Source: Bacilli bacterium
GTDB lineage: Bacteria; Bacillota_I; Bacilli_A; ML615J-28; CAG-698
DNA: 5,456 nt
Direction of reading: 5' to 3'
Assembly (NCBI GenBank): GCA_028691905.1
Contig: JAQUYJ010000071.1
Coordinates: 1-5,456 of the forward strand
Under the pieces are notes generated by a model that was not told the DNA's origin, did not search any database, and worked only from the letters and a program-made list of their open reading frames with translations. Position 1 is the stretch's first letter, and every line of letters begins with the position of its first letter. This document shows, in pieces, positions 1-5,456 of the stretch. Made by a program: the position numbers and the translations under genes.

Positions 1-9
1 TTCCTCCTT
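1..9 (-). promoter_or_regulatory. Shine-Dalgarno sequence for a following gene beyond the left edge
   Basis: On the minus strand the last bases read AAGGAGGAA, a near-perfect complement of the 16S anti-Shine-Dalgarno. It lies inside the still open GH20 frame. The same arrangement is seen at the GHL10 start in this window, where the site sits in the end of the upstream gene. I infer that another minus-strand gene starts within about 5-10 nt past the edge, overlapping or adjoining the end of the GH20 gene, so the two would be co-transcribed. The start codon itself is not visible. Confidence 0.5.
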
Positions 10-1822
10 GTAATAATAAAACAAAAGTATGTAATTTATCGAGGTAAACAAGACTCTTGTTTAAACCGCTTTTCTTGTTTCGTTTCATCCAGCAATAGAC
101 AAGCCCTTCTTTCAGGGGGGCAATTGCCTTCTTCACTTCTTCCAAAAGGGTGAAGCGCTTGGCTGGATCGACTTGCTTGTTCAAGGCTAAATTTATTTTT
201 AAAATGGTCTGAACAAAGGAAATCGAATGATGCAGTTCTTTTTTAACCAAATCATCTACACCTGCTGCAGCAAGTTCTCGTAATTTTTGGTCGAAGAAAG
301 CTTGCATAAACTGATTTTTTTCCACTGTCAGTATTTTATCGCTCATTTTTGGGTAAAAATAGGCTAACGGGTCTTTTTCTTTCAGGGATTGAATGGCCCA
401 GAAAAAGAGTTGGAATACCTGTGTCATGTTTCCGGCATAAGCATTTTCAAAACGGTTGTAATTCCCCAGATCAAGCAGTAAATCAGCGATGATATTGGTT
501 TTATCCTGGAAAACAAAGCGATTGACGACATGTTTTAAATCACGGTAGGTTCCACAGTTCACGCGGTAACTGAGCAAGGCGGCATAGGCAAGAGGAGCCA
601 GGCTGATTGGTAAAAACTGTAAATGACCGAAGTCACCCCAATCCGTCATCAGAATTCCTTCCCCACCGTACATTTTTGTATAGATACAGGCATTTGTTAC
701 GGTTTCCAGGGCATCCGTGGTTCTCCCCAGGAAACTGCACCAACTGGATGTTCCCGGTGCTGCCATAAACCTAATGTTTGCATTTTTAAGGGTAAGCAAA
801 TTGCGGTCAAACGGATAAAAAGAATCATACCCCCAATCAACAAAGATCATATCCTTGGGAATACGGTCCAATACATCATCATGATGAATCAGGACATCCC
901 CCCAAATCAACGGGGTTTTATTGTATTTTTTGATTTCCTGATAGGCTTTCAGGGTATAGTCCATATAGACGTTCCCCAACCCTTTTGTTTCAACCAAATC
1001 TTTGCTTTTACCTTTTCCCAGTTCAAATGGTTCATCAAAGTTCATATTGAAATAGGTCGAGCTGGAATAGGGAATCATATCCGCATACATTTTTTTAATC
1101 AATTCCAGTGATTTTGGATTACTGGGATCCAGCGTTGAAGGAGCCCGGTGGCTTCCCCACAGGAAAATTCCTTCCGGAGCTTCCGCCAGATCTTTAAATT
1201 CTTCCTGTTTTAACCATTCTGCCATATGACCAAAACCATTTTGATTGGGTACCAAATCAATATAGTGACGGTTGGCATAGGCTTCCAGGCGTTGATATTC
1301 TTCTACTGTAATGTAGCTTTCTTCCTCCAGATACTTGGAAAAACTTTTATATTCAAACGAAAATCCTTCTACATACAATTCCAGATGATTCATTTTGAGG
1401 ATACTCATCAGATCAATGACTTCGCGAACGGTTGCTTCTGTCGGCACTTTGTTGCGACTGATATCCATCATATATCCCCGAACCTTTAAATCCGGTTCAT
1501 CAGCTATAAAAACACATTCCATTTTTTCGCGAAACATTTGCTTTAATGTCTGAACAGCATAAAAGAAACCGACTTCCTGACTAGCTTTCACGATAATCAC
1601 TTGATCGGTTACCTCAATCTCATATCCCTGTTCCCCAATAGTGGAATCGACGAAAAAACGAAGGATGCTTTCTTCTTCGTCAACGATTTCCCATGGTGCA
1701 AAACGGTTTAATTCACTAAAAACGTTTTCGGCAAACTCCTTAAAAAAAACAGTTTTCTTCTTGAAAAGTAATTCACCTTGCCTACTTACTTGCTTTTTGG
1801 GCTTTGGATAAATAGTGTACAT
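1..1822 (-). CDS. Family 20 glycoside hydrolase (beta-N-acetylhexosaminidase type), 3' end outside window
   Basis: The frame is open for 607 codons from ATG 1822-1820 to the left edge without a stop. The start is supported by AGGAAGG (1828-1834), 5 nt upstream. GH20 enzymes remove terminal GlcNAc or GalNAc from glycans by substrate-assisted catalysis with a neighbouring Asp-Glu pair. Visible regions: an N-terminal alpha/beta domain (about 1-105, ending in FFYAVQTLKQMF); the start of the TIM barrel at RGYMMDISRNKVPT (115-128); NQNGFGHMAEWL (193-204); the probable catalytic D263-E264 in YFNMNFDEPFELGKGKSK; LIWGD (305-309); GTSSW (357-361); and LMTDWGDFGH (391-400). A mostly helical C-terminal part follows (about 425-607). 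These motifs fit the Bacillota GH20 subfamily, in which the residues before the DE pair differ from the classical GGDE. There is no signal peptide, so the protein is probably cytoplasmic and would act on imported amino-sugar oligosaccharides. It has its own promoter and lies beyond the terminator of the right-hand operon. The family call is firm; the exact substrate is unknown. Confidence 0.9.
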   Translation of the reverse strand, partial: MYTIYPKPKKQVSRQGELLFKKKTVFFKEFAENVFSELNRFAPWEIVDEEESILRFFVDSTIGEQGYEIEVTDQVIIVKASQEVGFFYAVQTLKQMFREKMECVFIADEPDLKVRGYMMDISRNKVPTEATVREVIDLMSILKMNHLELYVEGFSFEYKSFSKYLEEESYITVEEYQRLEAYANRHYIDLVPNQNGFGHMAEWLKQEEFKDLAEAPEGIFLWGSHRAPSTLDPSNPKSLELIKKMYADMIPYSSSTYFNMNFDEPFELGKGKSKDLVETKGLGNVYMDYTLKAYQEIKKYNKTPLIWGDVLIHHDDVLDRIPKDMIFVDWGYDSFYPFDRNLLTLKNANIRFMAAPGTSSWCSFLGRTTDALETVTNACIYTKMYGGEGILMTDWGDFGHLQFLPISLAPLAYAALLSYRVNCGTYRDLKHVVNRFVFQDKTNIIADLLLDLGNYNRFENAYAGNMTQVFQLFFWAIQSLKEKDPLAYFYPKMSDKILTVEKNQFMQAFFDQKLRELAAAGVDDLVKKELHHSISFVQTILKINLALNKQVDPAKRFTLLEEVKKAIAPLKEGLVYCWMKRNKKSGLNKSLVYLDKLHTFVLLLQGG

Positions 1823-1869
1823 AAAAACCTTCCTTTTCACAACCTATTCAGCCCCTCAATTATCATCTT

Positions 1870-1898
1870 ATTATACCTTAAAAAGCACTCTTTTTCAA
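1870..1898 (-). promoter_or_regulatory. Sigma-A type promoter of the GH20 gene
   Basis: On the minus strand there is TTGAAA (1898-1893), a 17-bp spacer and a perfect TATAAT (1875-1870). The hexamers match the housekeeping consensus at 5/6 and 6/6 with optimal spacing. Transcription should start near 1863, giving a leader of about 40 nt before the ATG at 1822 and including the ribosome binding site. The whole promoter lies within a palindrome (1870-1906), so a protein bound there would block RNA polymerase. Confidence 0.85.
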
Positions 1899-1906
1899 GG
1901 TATAAT
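1870..1906. repeat. 37-bp near-perfect palindrome covering the GH20 promoter, possible operator
   Basis: The left arm ATTATACCTTAAAAAG (1870-1885) and the right arm CTTTTTCAAGGTATAAT (1890-1906) are reverse complements over 16 bp, apart from one extra C at 1896. A 4-bp centre, CACT, separates them. The left arm contains the minus-strand -10 box. The right arm contains the -35 box and also a TATAAT on the plus strand (1901-1906), with TTAAAA (1878-1883) 17 bp upstream. It could be an operator for a dimeric repressor or a symmetrical bidirectional promoter. It does not look like a terminator, because no T-run follows it on the minus strand and only a short one on the plus strand. The regulator is not in the window. 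Confidence 0.7.
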
Positions 1907-1971
1907 TTTGGAAATAACAAAGGGTCAGATGCGGATCAGCCATCAACCGGACATACTAATCCATTCTACTT

Positions 1972-1980
1972 ATTATAACA
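1972..1980 (-). promoter_or_regulatory. Candidate second promoter (extended -10) upstream of the GH20 gene
   Basis: The minus strand reads TGTTATAAT, a perfect extended -10 element (TGn plus TATAAT). There is no convincing -35 box at 16-18 bp. The DNA just upstream (about 1981-2020) is almost pure A/T and could serve as an UP element. A transcript from here would begin near 1965 and carry the palindrome at 1870-1906 as a hairpin in its leader. AT-rich intergenic DNA yields such matches by chance, so confidence is low. Confidence 0.3.
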
Positions 1981-1984
1981 AATT

Positions 1985-2006
1985 TTATTAAAAAAGTCTT
2001 TAATAA
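1985..2006. repeat. Small AT-only inverted repeat
   Basis: TTATTAAA (1985-1992) and TTTAATAA (1999-2006) are perfect reverse complements separated by the 6 nt AAAGTC. The stem has no G/C pairs and would be weak in RNA. It lies between the queH terminator and the candidate upstream promoter. It may be a chance product of base composition or part of an UP-like element. Confidence 0.3.
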
Positions 2007-2020
2007 TTTTACCTTTTTCA

Positions 2021-2050
2021 AAAAAAAGAAAACCTAATATGGTTTTCTTT
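2021..2050 (-). terminator. Rho-independent terminator of the GNAT-ldcA-GHL10-queH operon
   Basis: On the minus strand the 10-bp perfect stem AAAGAAAACC (2050-2041 complement) pairs with GGTTTTCTTT (2034-2025) around the 6-nt loop ATATTA. It runs into a continuous T-tract (2027-2021). The promoter-proximal arm encodes the last residues of QueH, and the TAG stop (2036-2034) spans the loop and distal arm, so the terminator is embedded in the gene end. On the plus strand the same hairpin is followed by the T-rich TTTGTTCTTTTT, so it could stop transcription in both directions. Confidence 0.85.
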
Positions 2051-2639
2051 GTTCTTTTTCCTGAAAGGAGTATATACAGCCGCAATAATCCTGGCGGTAT
2101 AAGCCAAGTTCCTGGGACAGACGGACCGATTCCTGAAAGCCGTTGTTCTTTTTGAAATTGGAATACAGGAATGATACACCGTATGCAGCAGCCAGTTTAT
2201 TTCCGATTTGATTGATGGCAGCTGCATTTTTGTGGGGACTGACCGAAAGGGTTGTCGTGAAATAATCAAAATGATATTCTTTTGCTTTTAAAGCGGTTTT
2301 TTCCAACCGCTGTTCATAACAGACAAAGCACCTTGCTCCCCCTTCTTTTTCCTTTTCCAGGCCAACAACTGCCCGGTCAAATTCGTCCGGTAAATTCAGT
2401 TCCGTAATAATCGGGACATGGGGGAATTTTTTAAATTCTTCCAGCCTTTTACTGAATTCTTCAGCTGGATAGATGTTGGGATTGTAGAAGAAAATGGTTA
2501 TCGCAAAAGCCTTTTCCAGATAAGCAAGCACATAACTGGCACAGGGTGCACAGCACGCATGCAGTAACAGCTTCGGCTTTACGGCAGGCGGATTGGCAAC
2601 AAAATCTCTCAACTGCTCATAACTTTCTATTTTCATCAT
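2034..2639 (-). CDS. queH: Epoxyqueuosine reductase QueH
   Basis: QueH (DUF208 family, 201 residues, full length) catalyses the last step of queuosine synthesis: reduction of epoxyqueuosine to queuosine at position 34 of tRNAs for Asp, Asn, His and Tyr. It is the cobalamin-independent, non-homologous counterpart of QueG. The family's cysteine signatures are all present: HACCAPC (C29, C30, C33), RCFVC (C104, C107) and DYCGC (C186, C188). These are expected to hold an iron-sulfur cluster, further iron and a redox pair. SPHKN (134-138) and FKKNNGFQESVRLSQELGLYRQDY (162-185, typical of the family) are also present. The gene starts 4 nt after the GHL10 stop with no clear Shine-Dalgarno sequence, so translation is probably coupled to the gene before it. 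The ATG at 2639 and the next codon, also ATG (2636), are equally possible starts. It is the last gene of the operon, and its final codons form part of the terminator. The function is unrelated to its wall-related neighbours. Confidence 0.95.
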   Translation of the reverse strand: MMKIESYEQLRDFVANPPAVKPKLLLHACCAPCASYVLAYLEKAFAITIFFYNPNIYPAEEFSKRLEEFKKFPHVPIITELNLPDEFDRAVVGLEKEKEGGARCFVCYEQRLEKTALKAKEYHFDYFTTTLSVSPHKNAAAINQIGNKLAAAYGVSFLYSNFKKNNGFQESVRLSQELGLYRQDYCGCIYSFQEKEQRKPY

Positions 2640-2643
2640 TTTT

Positions 2644-3945
2644 CTAGCGGGGCAGGACGGGTTTGGTCCAAACCTCTTTTAATAATTTTCTTGCTTCCAC
2701 CAAGGCCGGTATATCCTCTTTAACCAGATTGCGATAGGTAAACATCACCACTCCGGCAATATTGTCTTTGGTTTCATTGTATTTTAACTGATTGATAATT
2801 TCTTCCGGATTGCTCCAGTTTCCTTCTTTGGAGTAGCGATACAGTCCCTGCCCGATATAGAGTTTCATTTTAGTTTCTTTGCAGGCCCAGGTCCACCAAT
2901 CCACTAAATCGGCATATTTTACCCGTTCCAGAAGGGGTTCATTTTCTTTCTGAACGAACTGATCCAGTTCAAAATAAACCTGAGGAACTACATAGTCAAT
3001 CCAGCCTTTCTGCATCCATAACAGGACATCGGCATAAAGGCCTTCATAGCCCTGATAACAGGAATAATGGTTGTTGGAACCTTTTTCCCAACCCCCCACT
3101 TTGCCGTTCTTTTCGAACTGAACGCTGTTGGTCCGGTAAATCCCAAATGGGGAGATTCCAAATTCAACTTTTTTGGGGAGGGTTTTTAATTTATCGGAAA
3201 TCTGTTTCATCAGTTTTGATACATTTTCACGGCGGAAATCAGCAAGCGATAAATCAGGATTCAAACATTCCCGCTTTGCTTCTTCATCCGGATCTATAAT
3301 AGCCTCATAAGGATAGAAATAATCATCAATATGAATTGCTTTCACATCATAATTTCTTGCAATTTCCAGAGCGGTATCGCTCACAAACGCCTGCACCGCT
3401 TCACTTGCGGGATCCAAAATCAATTTGGAAAGTTCAGTTTCAATCACACATTCCGGATGAAGTCGTGCAAAATTCTTTTCACTCAGGGTTTCCAGATAAC
3501 TCATTTTATTTAAACCCTGATCACTCATTTTGGTTGTACTGATCCGGTAAGGATTGATCCAGGCATGGACATCAATCTGTTCTTTCTTTGCTTCTGCTAT
3601 AAACCAGGCCAAAAAATCAAATCCGGGATTTTTTCCTTCTTCCCCGGTGATAAAACGACTCCAGGGATTGAGTTCGGATTGGTAAAAGGCATCATTGGAC
3701 GGTCGGACCTGAAATACGACTGTATTGAAATGATATTCTTTTACTTTTTGAATTACTCCTTTGAAGTACTCCTGAAAAGAATCGATATCGGTCATCTTTT
3801 CAAAATCAATATTACCAACAGTCGAAAACCAGATTCCCCTGGTTTCCTGTTTCTTTTCTTTAATGGATTCTGCAATTTCCACGAATTGTTCCGAATCAAA
3901 GTACTGAACAAATCCCCCTCTAACAAAACGATTCACTTTTTTCAT
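2644..3945 (-). CDS. GHL10/DUF187 family glycoside hydrolase-like protein, cytoplasmic form
   Basis: A 433-residue protein of the glycosyl hydrolase-like 10 family (PF02638, TIM barrel), which includes B. subtilis YngK and E. coli DigH (YddW). DigH cleaves glycan strands of peptidoglycan stripped of stem peptides. The domain starts near residue 35 (TRGIWFSTVGNIDF) and includes FQVRPSNDAFY (78-88), LNPWSRFITG (92-101), VHAWINPYRIS (126-136), AIHIDDYFYPY (203-213, with acidic D207 and D208), FRRENVSKLM (237-246), FGISPFGIYR (262-271) and WIDYVVPQVYFE (315-326). There is no signal peptide or lipobox, whereas DigH is a lipoprotein, so this version is probably cytoplasmic. The start is firm: GGAGGA (3956-3951) lies 5 nt before ATG 3945, inside the end of the LD-carboxypeptidase gene, which overlaps by 26 bp. 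That tight coupling suggests a shared role in muropeptide breakdown. Substrate and reaction are inferred from the family, not proven. Confidence 0.88.
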   Translation of the reverse strand: MKKVNRFVRGGFVQYFDSEQFVEIAESIKEKKQETRGIWFSTVGNIDFEKMTDIDSFQEYFKGVIQKVKEYHFNTVVFQVRPSNDAFYQSELNPWSRFITGEEGKNPGFDFLAWFIAEAKKEQIDVHAWINPYRISTTKMSDQGLNKMSYLETLSEKNFARLHPECVIETELSKLILDPASEAVQAFVSDTALEIARNYDVKAIHIDDYFYPYEAIIDPDEEAKRECLNPDLSLADFRRENVSKLMKQISDKLKTLPKKVEFGISPFGIYRTNSVQFEKNGKVGGWEKGSNNHYSCYQGYEGLYADVLLWMQKGWIDYVVPQVYFELDQFVQKENEPLLERVKYADLVDWWTWACKETKMKLYIGQGLYRYSKEGNWSNPEEIINQLKYNETKDNIAGVVMFTYRNLVKEDIPALVEARKLLKEVWTKPVLPR

Positions 3946-4852
3946 ATAATTCCTCCAGAATGGTAATTGTCTGCTTTTTCGCGTCCATTCCCACTTTTAA
4001 TCCAATCGGCAAATTCAGGAATGGAAATTCATGCCCACTCGCAAAATGGGTAATAACGGGAATATCTTTTGGAAAATATTCCTCGATTAAATGATCGATT
4101 TTGGTTTTGTCTGTTCCACAGTCCGTGAAATGGCCAAGAACAAAGCCGTTTGCTTCTTTTAATTTACCGGCAAGACGAAGGGAAGAAAGCATCCGGTCAA
4201 TTCGGTACCCTTCTTCGTTGACTTCTTCGATAAATACTATTTTTTCTTTAAAATCCATTTCAAAGGGTGTGCCAAGCAGCGCAGTTATTAAGCTTAAATT
4301 TCCGCCTATCAGGACCCCTTCCCCCTTTAAATCATTGAACGGTTCTCCTAAAGTGGGGGACTGTAAGACTTTCCCTTTCACGTAATTCATTGTCATTTCC
4401 TGAAAGTTCTTTTTTGAGAATTCATCCTGTTTGGGACTTCCCAGGAAAATTCCGACCTGACCGTGAAGGCTGGGTAAGCCTACTTTTTGATACAGGGCAT
4501 AGAGAAGCGCTGTCACATCACTGAACCCAATAACCAGTTTGGGGTGACAAGCAATTAAGGTATAATCCAGTCTGTCAATGATCCGCGTCAGTCCATAGCC
4601 GCCTTTCAGACAGAGAATGGCTTTAATCTGGGGATCTAAAAACAGTTCGTGGATATCCTTGATTCTTTCTTCATCTGTTCCCGCCAAATACCCAGCCTGT
4701 AAGGTGGTTGTTTTGCCGTAGACAAAATCCAAACCGAGGCTTTTTAAATAGGCTTCCATTGCTGGAACACGGGTAAGATTACCGGGTGTCATTGCGGATG
4801 ATGGACAAAGAATCCCCAGCTTATCCCCTGCTTTTAATAAAGGAAAGACCAT
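3920..4852 (-). CDS. ldcA: LD-carboxypeptidase, peptidase family S66 (muramoyltetrapeptide carboxypeptidase)
   Basis: A 310-residue cytoplasmic serine peptidase of family S66. LdcA enzymes remove the terminal D-Ala from murein tetrapeptides by cutting the L,D bond, a step in muropeptide recycling. The probable Ser-Glu-His triad is S111 in GFSDVTALL (109-117), E209 in VFIEEVNEEGYRIDR (206-220) and H274 in ASGHEFPF (271-278). KGGYGL (83-88) and GGNLS (183-187) are also conserved. The length is normal for the family, and there is no signal peptide. The start ATG 4852-4850 shares one base with the GNAT stop (TAATG) and is preceded by GGAAGGAA about 8 nt upstream. The 3' end overlaps the GHL10 gene by 26 bp, so translation is coupled on both sides. 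S66 also contains MccF-type enzymes that inactivate microcin C-like nucleotide-peptides. The neighbouring GHL10 gene favours the cell-wall role, but the sequence alone does not exclude other substrates. Confidence 0.92.
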   Translation of the reverse strand: MVFPLLKAGDKLGILCPSSAMTPGNLTRVPAMEAYLKSLGLDFVYGKTTTLQAGYLAGTDEERIKDIHELFLDPQIKAILCLKGGYGLTRIIDRLDYTLIACHPKLVIGFSDVTALLYALYQKVGLPSLHGQVGIFLGSPKQDEFSKKNFQEMTMNYVKGKVLQSPTLGEPFNDLKGEGVLIGGNLSLITALLGTPFEMDFKEKIVFIEEVNEEGYRIDRMLSSLRLAGKLKEANGFVLGHFTDCGTDKTKIDHLIEEYFPKDIPVITHFASGHEFPFLNLPIGLKVGMDAKKQTITILEELYEKSESFC

Positions 4853-5456
4853 TAATGAAGTTCCTTCCGTAAAATAGCAAAGGACTGCACCAGATGGAAC
4901 CCAGCATACAGATAAATATTACGGGCTGGGTTATCAGCACCGGTAAAGAGCGTCATGAACTGCGCTCCGTTTTTCTTTGATTCGTGGCAGAGATGACAGA
5001 ACAGTGCTTTACCCAGTCCCAATCCCTGCGTTTTCGGATGAACACCGATTCCCGCAAAGTACCCTCTTCCGCTTTCCTGGGTATACATCGGACCCGTCCA
5101 GCCAAGAATTTCCCCGTCTTTTTGAACGATCAGCATCGGTGCCGGTTTTTCTTTCGCCAGATTATCGAGGACGGCCTGATGCCAACCCGGATTCTTCAAC
5201 GCTTCAAACAATGCTGCAAAACCATGATGTTTTGCTTCATCATAAATACAAATTGTATAACCATTCACCGCATTTTCCTTTTCCTTGTCAATTACTTTTT
5301 GGGGAAGTGTATAATTGCGGATATCCAGATGATAGCCATCCAACTGACCGTTGGTTTCATAGCCATTGTTCATCAGCAAAAAGTAAAAAGCACTGTTGTA
5401 AGCAACAGCCGGAGCACCGGGGTGATCCGCTTTGGTACCTGGGATAATCCATTCCA
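4852..5456 (-). CDS. GNAT family N-acetyltransferase, 5' end outside window, probably two-domain
   Basis: The frame is open from the right edge to TAA 4854-4852, with 200 complete codons visible. The C-terminal half is a GNAT domain. It has a beta-strand pair (PMLIVQKDGEILGWTGPMY), then YFAGIGVHPKTQGLGLGKAL (codons about 5055-4999) with the acetyl-CoA pyrophosphate-binding QGLGLG, then DNPARNIYLYAGF, typical of the last helix and strand. Upstream the frame continues without interruption through EWIIPGTKADHPGAP and SAFYFLLMNNGYE to the edge. This looks like the end of a second, N-terminal GNAT unit, so a TTG at 5379 or ATG at 5373 is not a credible start. Two-domain GNAT proteins usually keep one active and one degenerate domain. 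The acceptor is unknown. It is the first visible gene of the operon and overlaps ldcA by one base, so a substrate from amino-sugar or peptide recycling is possible but unproven. Confidence 0.88.
   Translation of the reverse strand, partial: EWIIPGTKADHPGAPAVAYNSAFYFLLMNNGYETNGQLDGYHLDIRNYTLPQKVIDKEKENAVNGYTICIYDEAKHHGFAALFEALKNPGWHQAVLDNLAKEKPAPMLIVQKDGEILGWTGPMYTQESGRGYFAGIGVHPKTQGLGLGKALFCHLCHESKKNGAQFMTLFTGADNPARNIYLYAGFHLVQSFAILRKELH

Larger units (their letters stand above)
1823..2033. other. Intergenic region between queH and the GH20 gene
   Basis: About 210 bp of AT-rich DNA with no convincing gene. In minus-strand order it holds the distal arm and T-tract of the queH terminator, an AT-only inverted repeat, an extended -10 candidate and a short stretch of more mixed composition (about 1921-1960) with no recognised motif. 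The palindromic GH20 promoter and the GH20 ribosome binding site complete it. Confidence 0.8.

Noticed and set aside
623..1489. Plus-strand open frames of 162 and 87 codons at 623-1111 and 1226-1489
   Set aside because: They lie antisense to the GH20 gene, whose minus-strand frame carries continuous family motifs. Their translations show no recognisable domain.
1870..1906. Palindrome read as a rho-independent terminator
   Set aside because: No T-run follows it on the minus strand, and only four T follow on the plus strand. It coincides with consensus promoter boxes, and queH already has its own terminator.
1878..1943. 21-codon minus-strand leader ORF between the two candidate GH20 promoters
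   Set aside because: It has no ribosome binding site, and it would only be transcribed if the weak upstream promoter works. It also shows no run of regulatory codons that would suggest attenuation.
1778..1978. Plus-strand 66-codon open frame across the GH20 start and promoter
   Set aside because: It runs through the start, ribosome binding site and palindromic promoter of the GH20 gene, has no recognisable protein features and has no good ribosome binding site.
1929..1991. 20-codon plus-strand micro-ORF (ATG 1929) downstream of the mirror promoter
   Set aside because: AAAGGG lies only about 4 nt before the ATG, and the peptide has no recognisable character. Such short frames occur by chance.
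2640..2700. preQ1 riboswitch controlling queH
   Set aside because: There is no intergenic space before queH. The upstream DNA is GHL10 coding sequence, and no aptamer-like structure was seen.
3331..3966. Plus-strand open frames at 3331-3542 and 3565-3966
   Set aside because: They are antisense to the GHL10 gene, which has a strong ribosome binding site and continuous family motifs.
5373..5379. Start of the GNAT gene at TTG 5379 or ATG 5373
   Set aside because: The frame continues open to the right edge with GNAT-like sequence, and no ribosome binding site precedes these codons, so the gene is truncated by the window.
4101..5447. Plus-strand open frames at 4101-4385 and 4977-5447
   Set aside because: They are shadows of the LD-carboxypeptidase and GNAT genes with no domain character.

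Overview
The window looks like chromosomal DNA of a low-to-moderate GC Bacillota (Firmicutes). The genes are tightly packed with strong GGAGG-type ribosome binding sites, the promoter has consensus sigma-A hexamers, the intergenic DNA is AT-rich, and the encoded families are typical of gut or host-associated Bacillota (possibly the Erysipelotrichales or a relative, but the sequence alone cannot settle this). All genes I support are on the minus strand, so they read from right to left. There are no tRNA or rRNA genes, insertion sequences, CRISPR arrays or phage genes.

Right part (5456 to about 2020): one compact operon of four genes. It begins with a GNAT acetyltransferase whose 5' part lies outside the window. 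Next come an LD-carboxypeptidase of family S66 (TAATG overlap), a GHL10/DUF187 glycoside hydrolase-like protein (26-bp overlap) and the epoxyqueuosine reductase QueH (4-bp gap). A rho-independent terminator, whose stem contains the last queH codons, closes the operon.

Middle (about 1823-2033): a 210-bp AT-rich intergenic region. It holds a near-consensus promoter (TTGAAA, 17 bp, TATAAT) for the left-hand gene. That promoter lies inside a nearly perfect 37-bp palindrome, which may be an operator or a bidirectional promoter. A second, weaker extended -10 candidate lies further upstream.

Left part (1822 to 1): a family 20 glycoside hydrolase (beta-N-acetylhexosaminidase type) with 607 codons visible and no stop before the edge. 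A perfect Shine-Dalgarno sequence at the very edge suggests that the gene ends within a few codons and that another gene follows immediately.

Taken together, an LD-carboxypeptidase, a GHL10 enzyme (the family of E. coli DigH, which cleaves denuded peptidoglycan strands) and a GH20 hexosaminidase, all without signal peptides, suggest intracellular breakdown of muropeptides or amino-sugar oligosaccharides, that is, cell-wall recycling or scavenging. This functional link is inference from gene families and adjacency. QueH, a tRNA-modification enzyme, appears to be a passenger in the operon. I found no clear sign of a previously undescribed system. The most distinctive signals are the palindromic promoter, the cytoplasmic GHL10/LD-carboxypeptidase pair and the two-domain GNAT protein.
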